Assembly: GCF_900110415.1 (NCBI RefSeq)
Contig: NZ_FODR01000001.1
Coordinates: forward strand, 310,001-374,000
Source of the DNA: Mucilaginibacter sp. OK283
GTDB lineage: Bacteria; Bacteroidota; Bacteroidia; Sphingobacteriales; Sphingobacteriaceae
Length of the DNA: 64,000 bases
Direction of reading: 5' to 3'
Positions 35,460 to 45,600 of this stretch are shown here, piece after piece. Positions within the stretch are counted from its first letter, which is position 1; every line of letters begins with the position of its first letter. The notes under the pieces are model-generated. The model saw only the letters and a program-made list of their open reading frames with translations. It was not told the DNA's origin and searched no databases. A program made the translations under genes and the position numbers.

Positions 35460-36042
35460 AACCGCACTTACAATGCCCGGGCTTATTCAATAAGTTCAAA
35501 TGCTTTTGTAATCATCGCCAAAAGTAACCGCTAATAAATACCGGCAGATGAGCTCGGCTTCGCTTTGCCGCATGAAACGGAACATAGAAGGAGCCGGGAT
35601 TGGTATGGGGCCGGTGCGATTTTTAATCACAAACGACAATGGGATCGAGTTTATTTCTCCCCGGCACATTAGCTACTACATCTTAATTGACTATTTGCGA
35701 GGATGTCAATCTGCAAAAAAATGAAAAGTTATTGATCATAAATGAGTATCTCATTCTTTCAGGACCAAAACAAAAATGAGATGGGCTGGGTTCCGCTGAA
35801 CAAACCAAAGGGGCTTACTCAGGCTGTAAGGCCAGCATGCCTTTTCTTTTTTTAACATAGAAATAAGATAGTTTTTTTGCAAATTTTTAAGATGCTGAAC
35901 ATTTCTTATTGCCAATCACGGGAGGGGAGGGCAATAACAATGTTTTTAAAAAAAATTAAAACAATAATTAACGAGATTTTATTAACTTTCACTCCAAATT
36001 AAAATTATTGCCCTTAAGCCTGAGCCGTATATTCGCTATTCT
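35460..36042. other. intergenic region before the secretion locus
   Basis: 583 bp. A 58-codon frame starting near 35547 (+) (MSSASLCRMKRNIEGAG…, with ITNDNGIEFISPRHISYY) has no recognised family and is not called. The last 150 bp are very AT-rich and presumably hold the promoter of the pseudopilin operon; a weak TAACTTTC box lies near 35985. Confidence 0.35.
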
Positions 36043-36480
36043 ATGTTTTTTGTCAAGAAATACCTCAAACCAAACCCCGAAAGCGCGCTAAAAGCGCTGT
36101 CACTCATGGAAATACTGGTTGTACTGATCATCATCGGTATATTAGTATTGTTGGCCCTGCCCAACCTGTTGCCCGTGATTACCCGTGCAAAAACCACCGA
36201 AGCTAAGCTGCAACTTGAACACGTATCGATGCTCGAGAAGACTTATTTCTACGAACATTCCAAATATACCAATGACCTGAACGAACTGGGCTTTATCCAG
36301 GAAAAGCTAAGTACCGAAGGCAAGGATGCCAGGGCGAACTATAAGATAGAGATTACCAATGCTTCCAATACCGGTTTTACTGCCCGTGCAACTTCGGTTG
36401 TTGATTTTAACCAGGACGGTAATTTTAACGTTTGGGAAATGAACCAGGACAAAGTGTTAAAAGAAGTAACCCCGGATTAA
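36043..36480 (+). CDS. gspG: major pseudopilin, GspG/PilA-like
   Basis: 145 residues. After a 20-residue leader comes the prepilin signal KA|LSLMEILVVLIIIGILVLLALPNL, with Glu at +5 and Ala in place of Gly at -1, then a long amphipathic helix (AKTTEAKLQLEHVSMLEKTYF) and a small beta domain ending DFNQDGNFNVWEMNQDK, which suggests a calcium-binding loop as in GspG. It would polymerise into the pseudopilus that pushes cargo through the secretin. First gene of the left arm: the prepilin peptidase follows after 1 nt. Confidence 0.85.
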   Translation: MFFVKKYLKPNPESALKALSLMEILVVLIIIGILVLLALPNLLPVITRAKTTEAKLQLEHVSMLEKTYFYEHSKYTNDLNELGFIQEKLSTEGKDARANYKIEITNASNTGFTARATSVVDFNQDGNFNVWEMNQDKVLKEVTPD

Positions 36481-36481
36481 A

Positions 36482-37021
36482 GTGTTGCTGGCTATCCGTT
36501 TTGCTTTATTATTGTCCCTGCTCGTCATCCTCCTGCAGGATTTCTGGTTTCGGGCCGTGCATTGGGGGCTGTTTCCGTTGCTGGCTATCGGATTGATAAG
36601 CCTTAAGTTGCTCGAGGGTAAAGACGCTTCCTTAGCCGGCGAACAGATTGCTGTTAACTTAAGCTTCCTGGTGCTGGTTCTGGCGATATTAACCGGCTAC
36701 CTTTTTGTGAGCAGGAGGCGATTTATTAACATAACCGAAGGCTTAATGGGCTGGGCCGATATTTTATTTTTGGTAGCTATCGGGTTTTATTTGTCGGCAC
36801 TCAACTATGTGTTTTTTTATATAGTTAGTATCCCTTTAGTTTTAATATTATGGGTATTTTATCAGTTTATAACCGGCAATAAGGGCAAACATATTCCACT
36901 GGCCGGGTTACAGTCCTTATTATTTATTGTATTTTTAGCAGGCGACTGGTGGTATTTTCATATCGATATTGCTGATGACTACTGGTTGCTCCGTTACCTT
37001 ACACCATGGATACAGCACTAA
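36482..37021 (+). CDS. minimal A24-type prepilin peptidase
   Basis: 179 residues, six hydrophobic segments, GTG start right after the pseudopilin stop. The two aspartates of type IV prepilin peptidases can be placed at Asp20 in LLQDFWFRAVHW (D-xxxR pattern) and Asp93 in EGLMGWADILFLVAIGFYLS (usually GxGD, here GWAD). The N-terminal cysteine-rich methylase domain of PilD is absent, so it should cleave leaders without that extension. It overlaps the start of gspE by 16 nt. The role is inferred from position, topology and these two residues. Confidence 0.65.
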   Translation: MLLAIRFALLLSLLVILLQDFWFRAVHWGLFPLLAIGLISLKLLEGKDASLAGEQIAVNLSFLVLVLAILTGYLFVSRRRFINITEGLMGWADILFLVAIGFYLSALNYVFFYIVSIPLVLILWVFYQFITGNKGKHIPLAGLQSLLFIVFLAGDWWYFHIDIADDYWLLRYLTPWIQH

Positions 37022-38439
37022 AGATCACCTTACTAACCGAGCATATCCACATCCTTTCTAAGGATATGGCCTGGCATTACCGTGTGCTGCCCAAAGGGCG
37101 GGTTAATGGGCAACTTGCGTTGTATTGTGAAGAAAATACCGATACCGGTAGCCTTGCCGCCGAATTAGAAATCATGCTGGGGCTGGATATTCTCCTGGAA
37201 CCCATTGCTGTTTCCGAAATTGCCCGGCTGCTGGCTACCTACTATATTAAGGATAATACCACAACCGGAGCACTGCAGGCCAATGTACGCCATGACGAGG
37301 ATAGCTTTTTGATGAACCTGATTGGCGAAGCAAAAAACCTGAAAAGCAGTGATATTCATATTGAACGTTATGAGAACAAGTGCCGGGTTAGGATCAGGAT
37401 TGACGGAAACATGGTGGAGCGTTACCTGCTGAAAGAGGACGATTACCCCGCGCTGATTAATAAAGTAAAGATCATGGGCAACCTGGATATTGCCGAAAAA
37501 CGGCTGCCCCAGGATGGCAGGATCAATTTCAGCCACCAGGGGCACCAGTTCGACATTCGTGCGTCTATCCTGCCCACTCTCTATGGCGAAAAGGTTGTAC
37601 TTAGGCTCTTAAATAACGATGCTACAGATATTGATTTGAACAGTCTTGGATTTTCGGCATTTGATTTGGATAATTACCTCCAGGGCGCCAAAAGGCCAAA
37701 CGGGATCCTGCTGATCAGCGGGCCTACCGGTTCCGGTAAGACTACTACGCTGTATGCTACGTTAAAACTGCTGAACAAGGAGACCCGTAATATCCTCACT
37801 ATAGAAGACCCGGTAGAGTATACGCTGGAAGGGGTTAACCAGGTGCAGCTTAAAGAGGCTATCGGCCTCACTTTCGCCGCCGCCCTCCGTACTTTCCTGC
37901 GACAGGACCCGGATGTGATTATGGTTGGCGAAATCCGGGATACCGAGACCGCTAACATGGCTATAAGGGCCGCCCTCACGGGGCACCTTGTATTGTCAAC
38001 TATTCACACCAATTCCGCCTGGGGAACGGTTTCCCGGTTGATTGATATGGGCATCCCGTCATATATGGTTGCCAATACACTGAATACCACAGTGGCCCAG
38101 CGATTGATTCGATTGCTTTGCCCGCATTGTAAGGTGCAAAAGGATTTTGACAAAACGTTATATCCACGACAGTTTAAGCCTTACCGCGAAGTTTCGGCCC
38201 ATTATACACCCCGTGGGTGCGAAAAATGCTATTACACCGGCTATAAAGGAAGAAAAGCCGTTTACGAGGTAATACCCGTAGACCTTGACCTGGCCAATGA
38301 AATAAAAAGCGGTAATATGCAGGTACAGGCACTTTTAGAAGAACGGGGCATTAAAACCCTTGCCGAAAATGCTTTTGGCCTGTTTGCCGATGGTCAGACA
38401 TCTATTGACGAGATATACCCGTTGTTATTTAATTATTAA
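37006..38439 (+). CDS. gspE: GspE/PilB-type assembly ATPase
   Basis: 477 residues. Cytoplasmic hexameric ATPase that powers pseudopilus growth. Residues 100-230 form the N2 domain (SSDIHIERYENKCRVRIRIDG, KRLPQDGRINF, RASILPTLYGEKVVLRLL). The nucleotide domain shows Walker A GPTGSGKTT (239-247), Asp box LTIEDPVEY, Walker B VIMVGEIRDTETA and His box GHLVLSTIHTN, then a zinc-type CPHC…CEKC pair (about 372-375 and 405-408) that marks GspE/PilB rather than the PilT retraction ATPase. The membrane-docking N1 domain is short. ATG at 37006 overlaps the peptidase gene by 16 nt; gspD follows after 8 nt. Confidence 0.95.
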   Translation: MDTALKITLLTEHIHILSKDMAWHYRVLPKGRVNGQLALYCEENTDTGSLAAELEIMLGLDILLEPIAVSEIARLLATYYIKDNTTTGALQANVRHDEDSFLMNLIGEAKNLKSSDIHIERYENKCRVRIRIDGNMVERYLLKEDDYPALINKVKIMGNLDIAEKRLPQDGRINFSHQGHQFDIRASILPTLYGEKVVLRLLNNDATDIDLNSLGFSAFDLDNYLQGAKRPNGILLISGPTGSGKTTTLYATLKLLNKETRNILTIEDPVEYTLEGVNQVQLKEAIGLTFAAALRTFLRQDPDVIMVGEIRDTETANMAIRAALTGHLVLSTIHTNSAWGTVSRLIDMGIPSYMVANTLNTTVAQRLIRLLCPHCKVQKDFDKTLYPRQFKPYREVSAHYTPRGCEKCYYTGYKGRKAVYEVIPVDLDLANEIKSGNMQVQALLEERGIKTLAENAFGLFADGQTSIDEIYPLLFNY

Positions 38440-38447
38440 AGTATTAT

Positions 38448-40382
38448 ATGTTAAAAAAAATTACCTGCCTTATCATTTGTTTTTACTTGTTTACCGCAGC
38501 CATAACGGCCAGCGCCCAGCAGCAGGACAGGCTACAGGTTATTAAACAAAAACTGGATGAGCTTGCAACTGATGTTCCCGGGCTTAACCAAAAAGTGCAA
38601 TTACTGGTTACCGGCGTATCCATTCACGAATACCTGAATGCTATTGCGCGCTCCAATAATTTAAGTATAAGCTCCGATCCGGGGCTTAATTTTAGTATCT
38701 CGGATACCTTCACCGGTGTTTCGGCATCCAATATATTGTTATTGCTTGCCCAAAAGTATAACCTGGATATTGCTGTTGTTGGCTCCATTATCAATATCAC
38801 ACCTTACCGGGACCCCAACCAGTTTTTAAAGCCTCCGCCTAAGGAACTGGGCGTAAAATATAATGCGGCAAACAACACCCTCTCACTTTCATTAAATAAC
38901 GACAGTTTGGCTGCAGCGGCAAAAAGAATAACACAGTTATCCGGCAAAAACATTGTGGTGCCTGGTTCATTGCAAGGCAAAACGGTTACCTCTTATATTG
39001 CTGATGCCCCCTTCGAGACGGCTTTGGGCAAGCTGGCTTATGCCAATGAAATAAAAATGGTGCATACGGCAGATGATTTTTACCTTTTTCAACCGCTTGA
39101 CGAAAACGAGGAAGTGTATGTTAACGGCGATAAAAATACCGGCGTGAGGAAATCCTTCCGTAACACCGCCCAACCAGGCGCTGCCGGCGCCAGCGGGCTA
39201 TTTGTAAGGCAGGTTAACGGCCAAAAGCTGATTTCGGTAGATGCCGTTAACAGTCCCATCATTGATCTGGTTAAACGTGCTTCGCAGGAAACAGGAAAAA
39301 ACTATTCCATTTACTCTGATATTAAAGGGTCTATAACCCTTCACGTAAATGATGTTAGTTATGACGACCTGCTAACATTGTTATTTAAAAGCACCGAATA
39401 CACCTTTCATGCCGAAAAAGGCATTTACGTAATTGGCGACCGCAAGCTGGAAGGGTTACGTACCTTCAGGGCTATTCACCTGCAAAACCGTGCAATTGAT
39501 ACCGTTATCACCATGATCCCCTCAGAATGGAAGCGTGGTATCGAGATTAAAGAATTCCGCGAACAAAACACCCTTTTACTTTCCGGGTCGGGGGCCCAGA
39601 TAGATGAGGTAGAAAGCTTTATTAAACAAATGGACGTGCTTGTTCCGGTGGTACTGATAGAAGTTACCATGATAGATGTTCACAAAACCAGGAGTGTTTC
39701 AACCGGTATTTCTGCCGGTGTTTCAGACAGTGTAAAAACGGGGGGCACGGTATTGCCCGGAATAGATTATACTTTTGGCGCCAAAGGGGTTAACGACTTT
39801 TTAAACAGTGTGGGCAAAGCTACTTCGCTTAACCTGGGCCATGTGGTGCCTAATTTTTACGTTAGGTTGCAGGCACTGGAGAATAACAATAATATAGATG
39901 TGCGCTCGGTGCCTAAGTTAACAGCACTTAACGGACATTCGGCCACGCTGAGCATTGGCAGCAAGCGTTATTATAAAAACACCACACAGAATGTTATTCC
40001 TTCCATTCAAAGCGCGCAATCCATATTTACCAATGTGTACCAGGAAGTAAATGCCGATTTGTCTATCGCTATAAAACCCATTGTTTCCGGCGACGACCAG
40101 GTTACGCTTGGCATCAGGATAAACATATCCGATTTCACAGCCATTCCTACCGATGGCTCGCCGCCACCGCAGGCTATCAGCAAATTTGAAACCAGTTTGC
40201 GGGTACACAGCGAGGATACCATTGTTTTGGGCGGCCTGGAGCGTACCGAAACCGACGACAGCGGCTCGGGGATACCCCTGCTCTCCAGGATTCCTATTTT
40301 AAAATGGATATTCAGCAGCCGCACCCGTAGCAAGTCGAAGGTGGTTACTGTACTGTTTATCAAATCCACTATTATAAGGTAA
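38448..40382 (+). CDS. gspD: outer-membrane secretin, GspD/PilQ-like
   Basis: 644 residues with signal peptide ending TASAQ. N-terminal STN/N0 domain (HEYLNAIARSNNLSISSDPG), N1-type domains around residues 130-320, and the C-terminal secretin beta-gate: VVLIEVTMIDVHKTRSV, RSVPKLTALNGHSATLSIG, then SGIPLLSRIPILKWIF and the last strand SKVVTVLFIKSTII. It would form the multimeric outer-membrane channel. No C-terminal S-domain for a pilotin is visible, so targeting may depend on another lipoprotein, perhaps the first gene of the right arm. Confidence 0.93.
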   Translation: MLKKITCLIICFYLFTAAITASAQQQDRLQVIKQKLDELATDVPGLNQKVQLLVTGVSIHEYLNAIARSNNLSISSDPGLNFSISDTFTGVSASNILLLLAQKYNLDIAVVGSIINITPYRDPNQFLKPPPKELGVKYNAANNTLSLSLNNDSLAAAAKRITQLSGKNIVVPGSLQGKTVTSYIADAPFETALGKLAYANEIKMVHTADDFYLFQPLDENEEVYVNGDKNTGVRKSFRNTAQPGAAGASGLFVRQVNGQKLISVDAVNSPIIDLVKRASQETGKNYSIYSDIKGSITLHVNDVSYDDLLTLLFKSTEYTFHAEKGIYVIGDRKLEGLRTFRAIHLQNRAIDTVITMIPSEWKRGIEIKEFREQNTLLLSGSGAQIDEVESFIKQMDVLVPVVLIEVTMIDVHKTRSVSTGISAGVSDSVKTGGTVLPGIDYTFGAKGVNDFLNSVGKATSLNLGHVVPNFYVRLQALENNNNIDVRSVPKLTALNGHSATLSIGSKRYYKNTTQNVIPSIQSAQSIFTNVYQEVNADLSIAIKPIVSGDDQVTLGIRINISDFTAIPTDGSPPPQAISKFETSLRVHSEDTIVLGGLERTETDDSGSGIPLLSRIPILKWIFSSRTRSKSKVVTVLFIKSTIIR

Positions 40383-40386
40383 TATT

Positions 40387-41601
40387 ATGGGTATATTATC
40401 GCCATATTACCATATTAACCAGGCCGCCGGTATCACTATAGATATTGCGCAGGATGGCTCCTATACCATAAACTGCTGCCAGGTTAGTACCGATCATAAG
40501 CAGCTTAGCATCGAAAAAAAGTTCGGTGTAAAAGATGACGCGGAGGGACTTGCCAAACAACTTGGAACCAAAGTTCCCATCGCTTTAAATTTGTCGGGCA
40601 AAGGCATCTTAACCAAGCAGGTAGCAGCAACATCCGGCGACGAACAGCAGGATATGGCTAAAATAATCCCGAACCTGAATGTAGATGATTTTTACCTGCA
40701 GCAATTTGCATCGCACGATCAGCTGTTTGTATCCCTGGTAAGGAAAACACTGGCCGACCATTGGATAAACTTATTGGAACAGCAAGGTTTTACCGTGCTG
40801 ATGCTGAGCCTTGGCCCCTTCGCGGCATCCCACATGTTAAATCAGCTTAACGTTTACGAAAGCGATGTGGTGTTTAACGGCATCCAAATAAGCCGGGATA
40901 CCGACCTGAATTGGACGGCGGTAGGATACAGCCCCGCTTTCCAGGCCCCCTTCACCTTTAAAATCGGGGCCGAACCTATCGACCAGCAATTAATTATGCC
41001 TTATGCCGCAGCTTTTCAGCTGGTGCTTGCCGATAAACTGGAGCCGGTCAGGGCGAAGGTTGATGCGCTGGATACCCGGTATGGGCAACTTATCGGAACA
41101 AAAAAGCTCAAAGTAACGGGCGCCTTAATATTGGGTGTTTTCTTTATCCTTTTACTCCTCAATTTTGTAACCCTTTCCTGGTTAAATTCTGAAAATAGCC
41201 GCCTCGATGGGCAGGCCAGCCTATCGGCAAACAGCAGCAGCGATATGCAGATGCTCACCGCGCAGATTAAAGCAAAAGAAGCCCTCCTGAAAGATATGGG
41301 GTGGGATGGAGGTTTTAACAAGGCCCGGATTATAGATCAGCTTGCTGCCTTGCTGCCGGGTGAAGTAACCCTGAAGGAAATAGCTATAAACCCACCCGAC
41401 ATTAACAATAAGGATTCGAGGGGGCAGCATTTTTTAGATCGCCGGATAAAGCTTTCAGGTAATTCGCAACAGGTTATTGCCGTAAATGAATGGATAGCAC
41501 GCATCAAAACATTAAAATGGGTAAAGGGCGCTGGGTTGGATAGCTTCGAATTTGATAACGACCAGAACACGGGGAAGTTTAACATTGTCATTAACTATTA
41601 G
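40387..41601 (+). CDS. GspL / PilM-PilN-like inner-membrane platform protein
   Basis: 404 residues. Residues 1-235 are a soluble, actin-fold-like cytoplasmic part (GITIDIAQDGSYTI, VSLVRKTLADHWINLLEQQGF), then one transmembrane helix (VTGALILGVFFILLLLNFVTL, about 240-262), a coiled-coil segment (MLTAQIKAKEALLKDMG) and a PilN-like periplasmic ferredoxin fold (IIDQLAALLPGEVTLKEIAI…RRIKLSGNSQQVIAVNEWI). PilM and PilN therefore seem fused, as in GspL. It would couple GspE to the periplasmic frame. It begins 4 nt after gspD and is followed by the PilO-like gene after 1 nt. Confidence 0.75.
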   Translation: MGILSPYYHINQAAGITIDIAQDGSYTINCCQVSTDHKQLSIEKKFGVKDDAEGLAKQLGTKVPIALNLSGKGILTKQVAATSGDEQQDMAKIIPNLNVDDFYLQQFASHDQLFVSLVRKTLADHWINLLEQQGFTVLMLSLGPFAASHMLNQLNVYESDVVFNGIQISRDTDLNWTAVGYSPAFQAPFTFKIGAEPIDQQLIMPYAAAFQLVLADKLEPVRAKVDALDTRYGQLIGTKKLKVTGALILGVFFILLLLNFVTLSWLNSENSRLDGQASLSANSSSDMQMLTAQIKAKEALLKDMGWDGGFNKARIIDQLAALLPGEVTLKEIAINPPDINNKDSRGQHFLDRRIKLSGNSQQVIAVNEWIARIKTLKWVKGAGLDSFEFDNDQNTGKFNIVINY

Positions 41602-41602
41602 C

Positions 41603-42127
41603 ATGCCGAAAAACCTCAACATCAAAAAGGAATACCTGCTGATAGCCGGATCGGTACTGCTTTTACTGGTATGCTACCGCTTTTCATTCAGCCACACCGT
41701 TGATGCCTGGAAACTGCGGCGCGAATTACAGGGCAAAATAGCACAAGCAGGCGACCTTACCTATCAGCCCGGCTACCTGGAGCGGAAAGATAATAACCTG
41801 AACCACATTATAACCCGGTTTAAGATGGACACGGCCACTATGCGCAGCAGCATGATAACCACCATTGCCCTGCAGGCCGAAAAGCTGAACGTGAGGCTGT
41901 CGCGTGTACCGGTGCAACCCAGCCCGGCCCCCGACGATAAATACATCATCCAGCGGCTTGATTTTGAAGGCGATTTTTTTTCGCTTTGCAAATTATTGCA
42001 GCAACTGCAAGCCACAGACGGTACCGGCCTGGTACGTTCGGTTGATTTTGTATCGGGTAAGGTTGTTGGAGGCAATACGGAAACAAAGGTGCTTGGTATG
42101 CGGGTGTTTGTTGCGGTGATTAGGTGA
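41603..42127 (+). CDS. GspM / PilO-like inner-membrane protein
   Basis: 174 residues from ATG 41603 (the frame extends 5' inside the previous gene). One N-terminal helix (YLLIAGSVLLLLVCYRFSF), then a coiled coil and a small periplasmic domain (IQRLDFEGDFFSLCKLLQQLQ, SVDFVSGKVV) of the PilO/GspM ferredoxin type. It would dimerise with the GspL-like protein. Last gene of the left arm; GspC/PilP and GspF equivalents are in the right arm on the other side of the RHS module. Confidence 0.7.
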   Translation: MPKNLNIKKEYLLIAGSVLLLLVCYRFSFSHTVDAWKLRRELQGKIAQAGDLTYQPGYLERKDNNLNHIITRFKMDTATMRSSMITTIALQAEKLNVRLSRVPVQPSPAPDDKYIIQRLDFEGDFFSLCKLLQQLQATDGTGLVRSVDFVSGKVVGGNTETKVLGMRVFVAVIR

Positions 42128-42675
42128 CGGGTTTTGAATAATGAGATATTTTTTTTGCTTGCTTTTCCCGTTCGATCATTGCGACAGCCATTTTGAAATG
42201 ATATGAAATTAATCCCTGACAGGTCTGTTTTGCGTATCCAAAGTCGATTTGAAGATTCGTTATAGTTAAACTTAATATTTGTAGTTAAGGGTTAGAGATA
42301 TTATTTTCAAGGCAATTGCAAAATGATATTAAATTTAATGCAAGTATTTTTTGTTTTTCTTAAAAATAGTTTTCATTTTTAGGGCATTAATGCGCGTGTA
42401 TAAAAACCGCTATTTATAAATAATAACAACCTAATGTACTTATCATATCTCAACACAATCTTGATCAAACATAGCATCTGAACAGCAGATGAATTAAAGA
42501 TGACTTTAACCTTGGGGGAAATGAATAAACCTCCGGAAAGCGTTTGCTTTTTATTTGATTAGCGAAGAAAAAAGGGCAGGGAAAACGATTTACCGTTAAC
42601 TTCACTGCAAAGCAAATTAATGAGTTAAGAAAGGCATTGGTTGTTAAAAAGAGAAAAATCTTTAAGCAACATAAA
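42128..42675. other. AT-rich intergenic region before the RHS module
   Basis: 548 bp with no supported gene. A possible Bacteroidota promoter is TTTG at 42248-42251 with TAATATTTG 20 nt further on (42272-42280); the -7 box has one base too many. Base composition is distinctly lower in GC than in the secretion genes. Confidence 0.35.
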
Positions 42676-45600
42676 ATGAACAATGTTTTCGTAAACAAAC
42701 TTTTTAAAGTAAAACCGTTTCAGTTTGCTCTTATTATATTTTGGTTTATAAATATTAATGGAGCAATTGCGCAGTCGCCTAATCAGTTTCAAAATATGAT
42801 TGGTGTTGGCACAACTTCGCCCGAAGTTGCCAGCTTAGGTAAATTCGGTAATATACCTGTTGGCTATAATACCGGAACCCCTAACATAACCATACCCATT
42901 TTTGAAGTTAAGGTTGGCGATATCAAGCTTCCGATATCATTGGATTATCATGCAGGGGGAATAAGGGTAGATGAAGTCTCGTCCTGTATAGGTATTGGGT
43001 GGGCGTTGAATGCCGGAGGATCCGTTTCCCGTTCCCTTGTTGGCTTACCCGACGAGTCGGCAACCGGTTATTTGTATTCGCCACTTTCCACCGATGTGTA
43101 CAATAATGAAGGAATATATAGCGATTACTTATACAACGTTATGGAGGGGTTATCAGATGCCAATCCAGACGTTTTCGCTTACGGAATTGAAGGGCAGAGC
43201 GCAAAATTTATTATAAAGCAATCCGATCATTCTTTTATCCAGTTTCCATTAACCAATAATAAAATTGAAAATTATGCCGGAACATGTTATAAAATAACCA
43301 ATCAAAATGGCTTAGCTTACATTTATGAACAAAAAGAGAATACAAGCTTCGGTACTGTTAATAACGTTAATTTAATTCCGAGGTATACAAGCGCGTGGCG
43401 GCTTACAAAAATTGTAAGTAGTAACCAGGTAGATACTGTTTTTATTACTTACGATAGTGTTCTTGGATTGGGCCAACACGCAAGATCATTTTCTCATACC
43501 ATAGGCACATCGGCCTCTACATCCTATGGCACAAGCGGATATGGAGATGTTATAAATAGTGATAGTTATGTTAGTCAATTTGTTTATAATGACGAATCAT
43601 ATGTAAAGGAGATTAACTGGAAAGGAGGAAAAATAACATTTGTTAATACAGCCGACAGATCCGATTACCCTTCGGCTATGCGCGCCCGGGAAATTAATAT
43701 CTATTCAAAAAACCTCGGTACTTATAGCCTGTTAAAAAAGGTAAAATTAAACCAGTCGTATTTTTATTATAAACCGTCAAACTATAGCGATCCGCAGGAT
43801 CCTGATGGCGTTGATCCATACAGGTTACGGTTAGATAGTGTGCAATTTTTTGACGGCAATAATGTGTTTAAGCCGCAGGTATATAGTATGACGTATGATA
43901 ATACCCCAATGGCTCCGAGAGAGTCGTTTGGGCAGGATCAGTTCGGGTTCAATAACGGCCACTTTGAAAATACAACCTTAATGCCAAGCCAAAATGTGCT
44001 TTTTAATGTTGTGGGGACCGGAAACAGCTATTATAGTTTTGGCAGTGCAAACCGAGGCTTTGACGCGGGTTATATTAAAGCATGTTCTATTCAGTCAATG
44101 AAATATCCCACGGGCGGAAAAACTGTTTATGAGCTTGAGCCCCATAAATACGCAACACAATCAAACCAAATTGTACAGCAATTATTAGAAAGTACTTCGC
44201 AGGGTGGCCTGCAGTCAACAAACTCGGTAAGTTTTGTTTTAACGGCAGACATGTTAAACCTTCGTTACAATGTTAAAATTTCGGCATATAATTATCCTGA
44301 TGTATCAAACAGGCCAACGGCAGTGCTTACCGATCAAACCACCGGGCAAGAGGTATTCAGGTTTACCAACATGAATGCTTCACAAGCCTATACAACTGGT
44401 TTAAACCCTGTTTCTAACGTTACCGGGCCTTTTTTAACAGTTGGGCATACTTATGTTTTAACTACCAATATTTACACAACCAATTCAAATGTAAGCTCAG
44501 TATTTGATTTGTTTTGGGATTTGCAAACAAATGTTGCACAGGTATTACAAGGGGGAGGATTAAGAGTGAAAACGATTACCAACTTTGATAACAATGGTAG
44601 CATGATAAACCAAAAAAGATACGATTATACTGATGACGGGACCGGAACCCTGCTTACTCCGCAGCAATACCTGGGTATTTTTACCACCAATACGATATTC
44701 AGAAGAGGAAATTCACAAATTATTGATGGCGTACCGCACGGCTGTATGTACTCTACCGGGAATCCTTCGGTTATTTACCATTCCAATAGCGTTATACCTG
44801 CAAGTCAACTGTCTGGAAGCCCGGTTTTATATGGTAAAGTTACAGAGTATGATGTATCGTTTACCGGGGAATTGAAAAACGGTAAAAAGGTATTTGGATA
44901 CCCTATCTCGGTTGACCAGGAGGTGCTGGCAAATAACTCTGATATTTATGGGGTTCAGATGATCAGTAATGTTTGGAGAAACGGATATCTTTCATCAGAA
45001 GATATTTATAAAAGCAACAGTTCGTCCGGGTATGATTTAGTAGAATCAAAAAGGTATAATTATGTTACTGCCAGGCAAAGTACCCAGCAAATGATTCGTG
45101 TACAGCCAAGATATACTTATTCATTTGACGAAACCAGCTGTAATGGTTTCAACAGCACCGCTGTTTATAACGATATTATTTTAGACAGCTACGATTTGCC
45201 TACCTCCGCAATAATGCTTCAATCCGACTCCGACGCTATCTATGATAATTCCGGGATTCAAACCGGAACAACAAACACTTATTCTTATGACGATGCTACT
45301 CATTTGCTGCCAACGCAAAAAACAACGCTCAACAGCAAGCAGGAAACATTAACCAATATTATGAAGTATCCGCATGACCTGGCTTCGGGCACCAATGTGT
45401 ACCAAACCATGGTTAACAGGAATATGATTGCACCATACGTTAAGTTTCAGCAATTGAAAAACGGAACGCAGTTAGCGTTGGCTAATATCAATTATAATGA
45501 CTGGTTTACCAATGGAAAGCTTTTGCTTCCGCAAACGGTAGATGAACAGGTATTGACCAACCCGATAGAAACCCGTACAAAATTTAATAAATACGATAGT

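Noticed and set aside
35547..35723. 58-codon frame with ITNDNGIEFISPRHISYY, considered as a LytTR-domain remnant
   Set aside because: The resemblance is too weak and the frame has no continuation.
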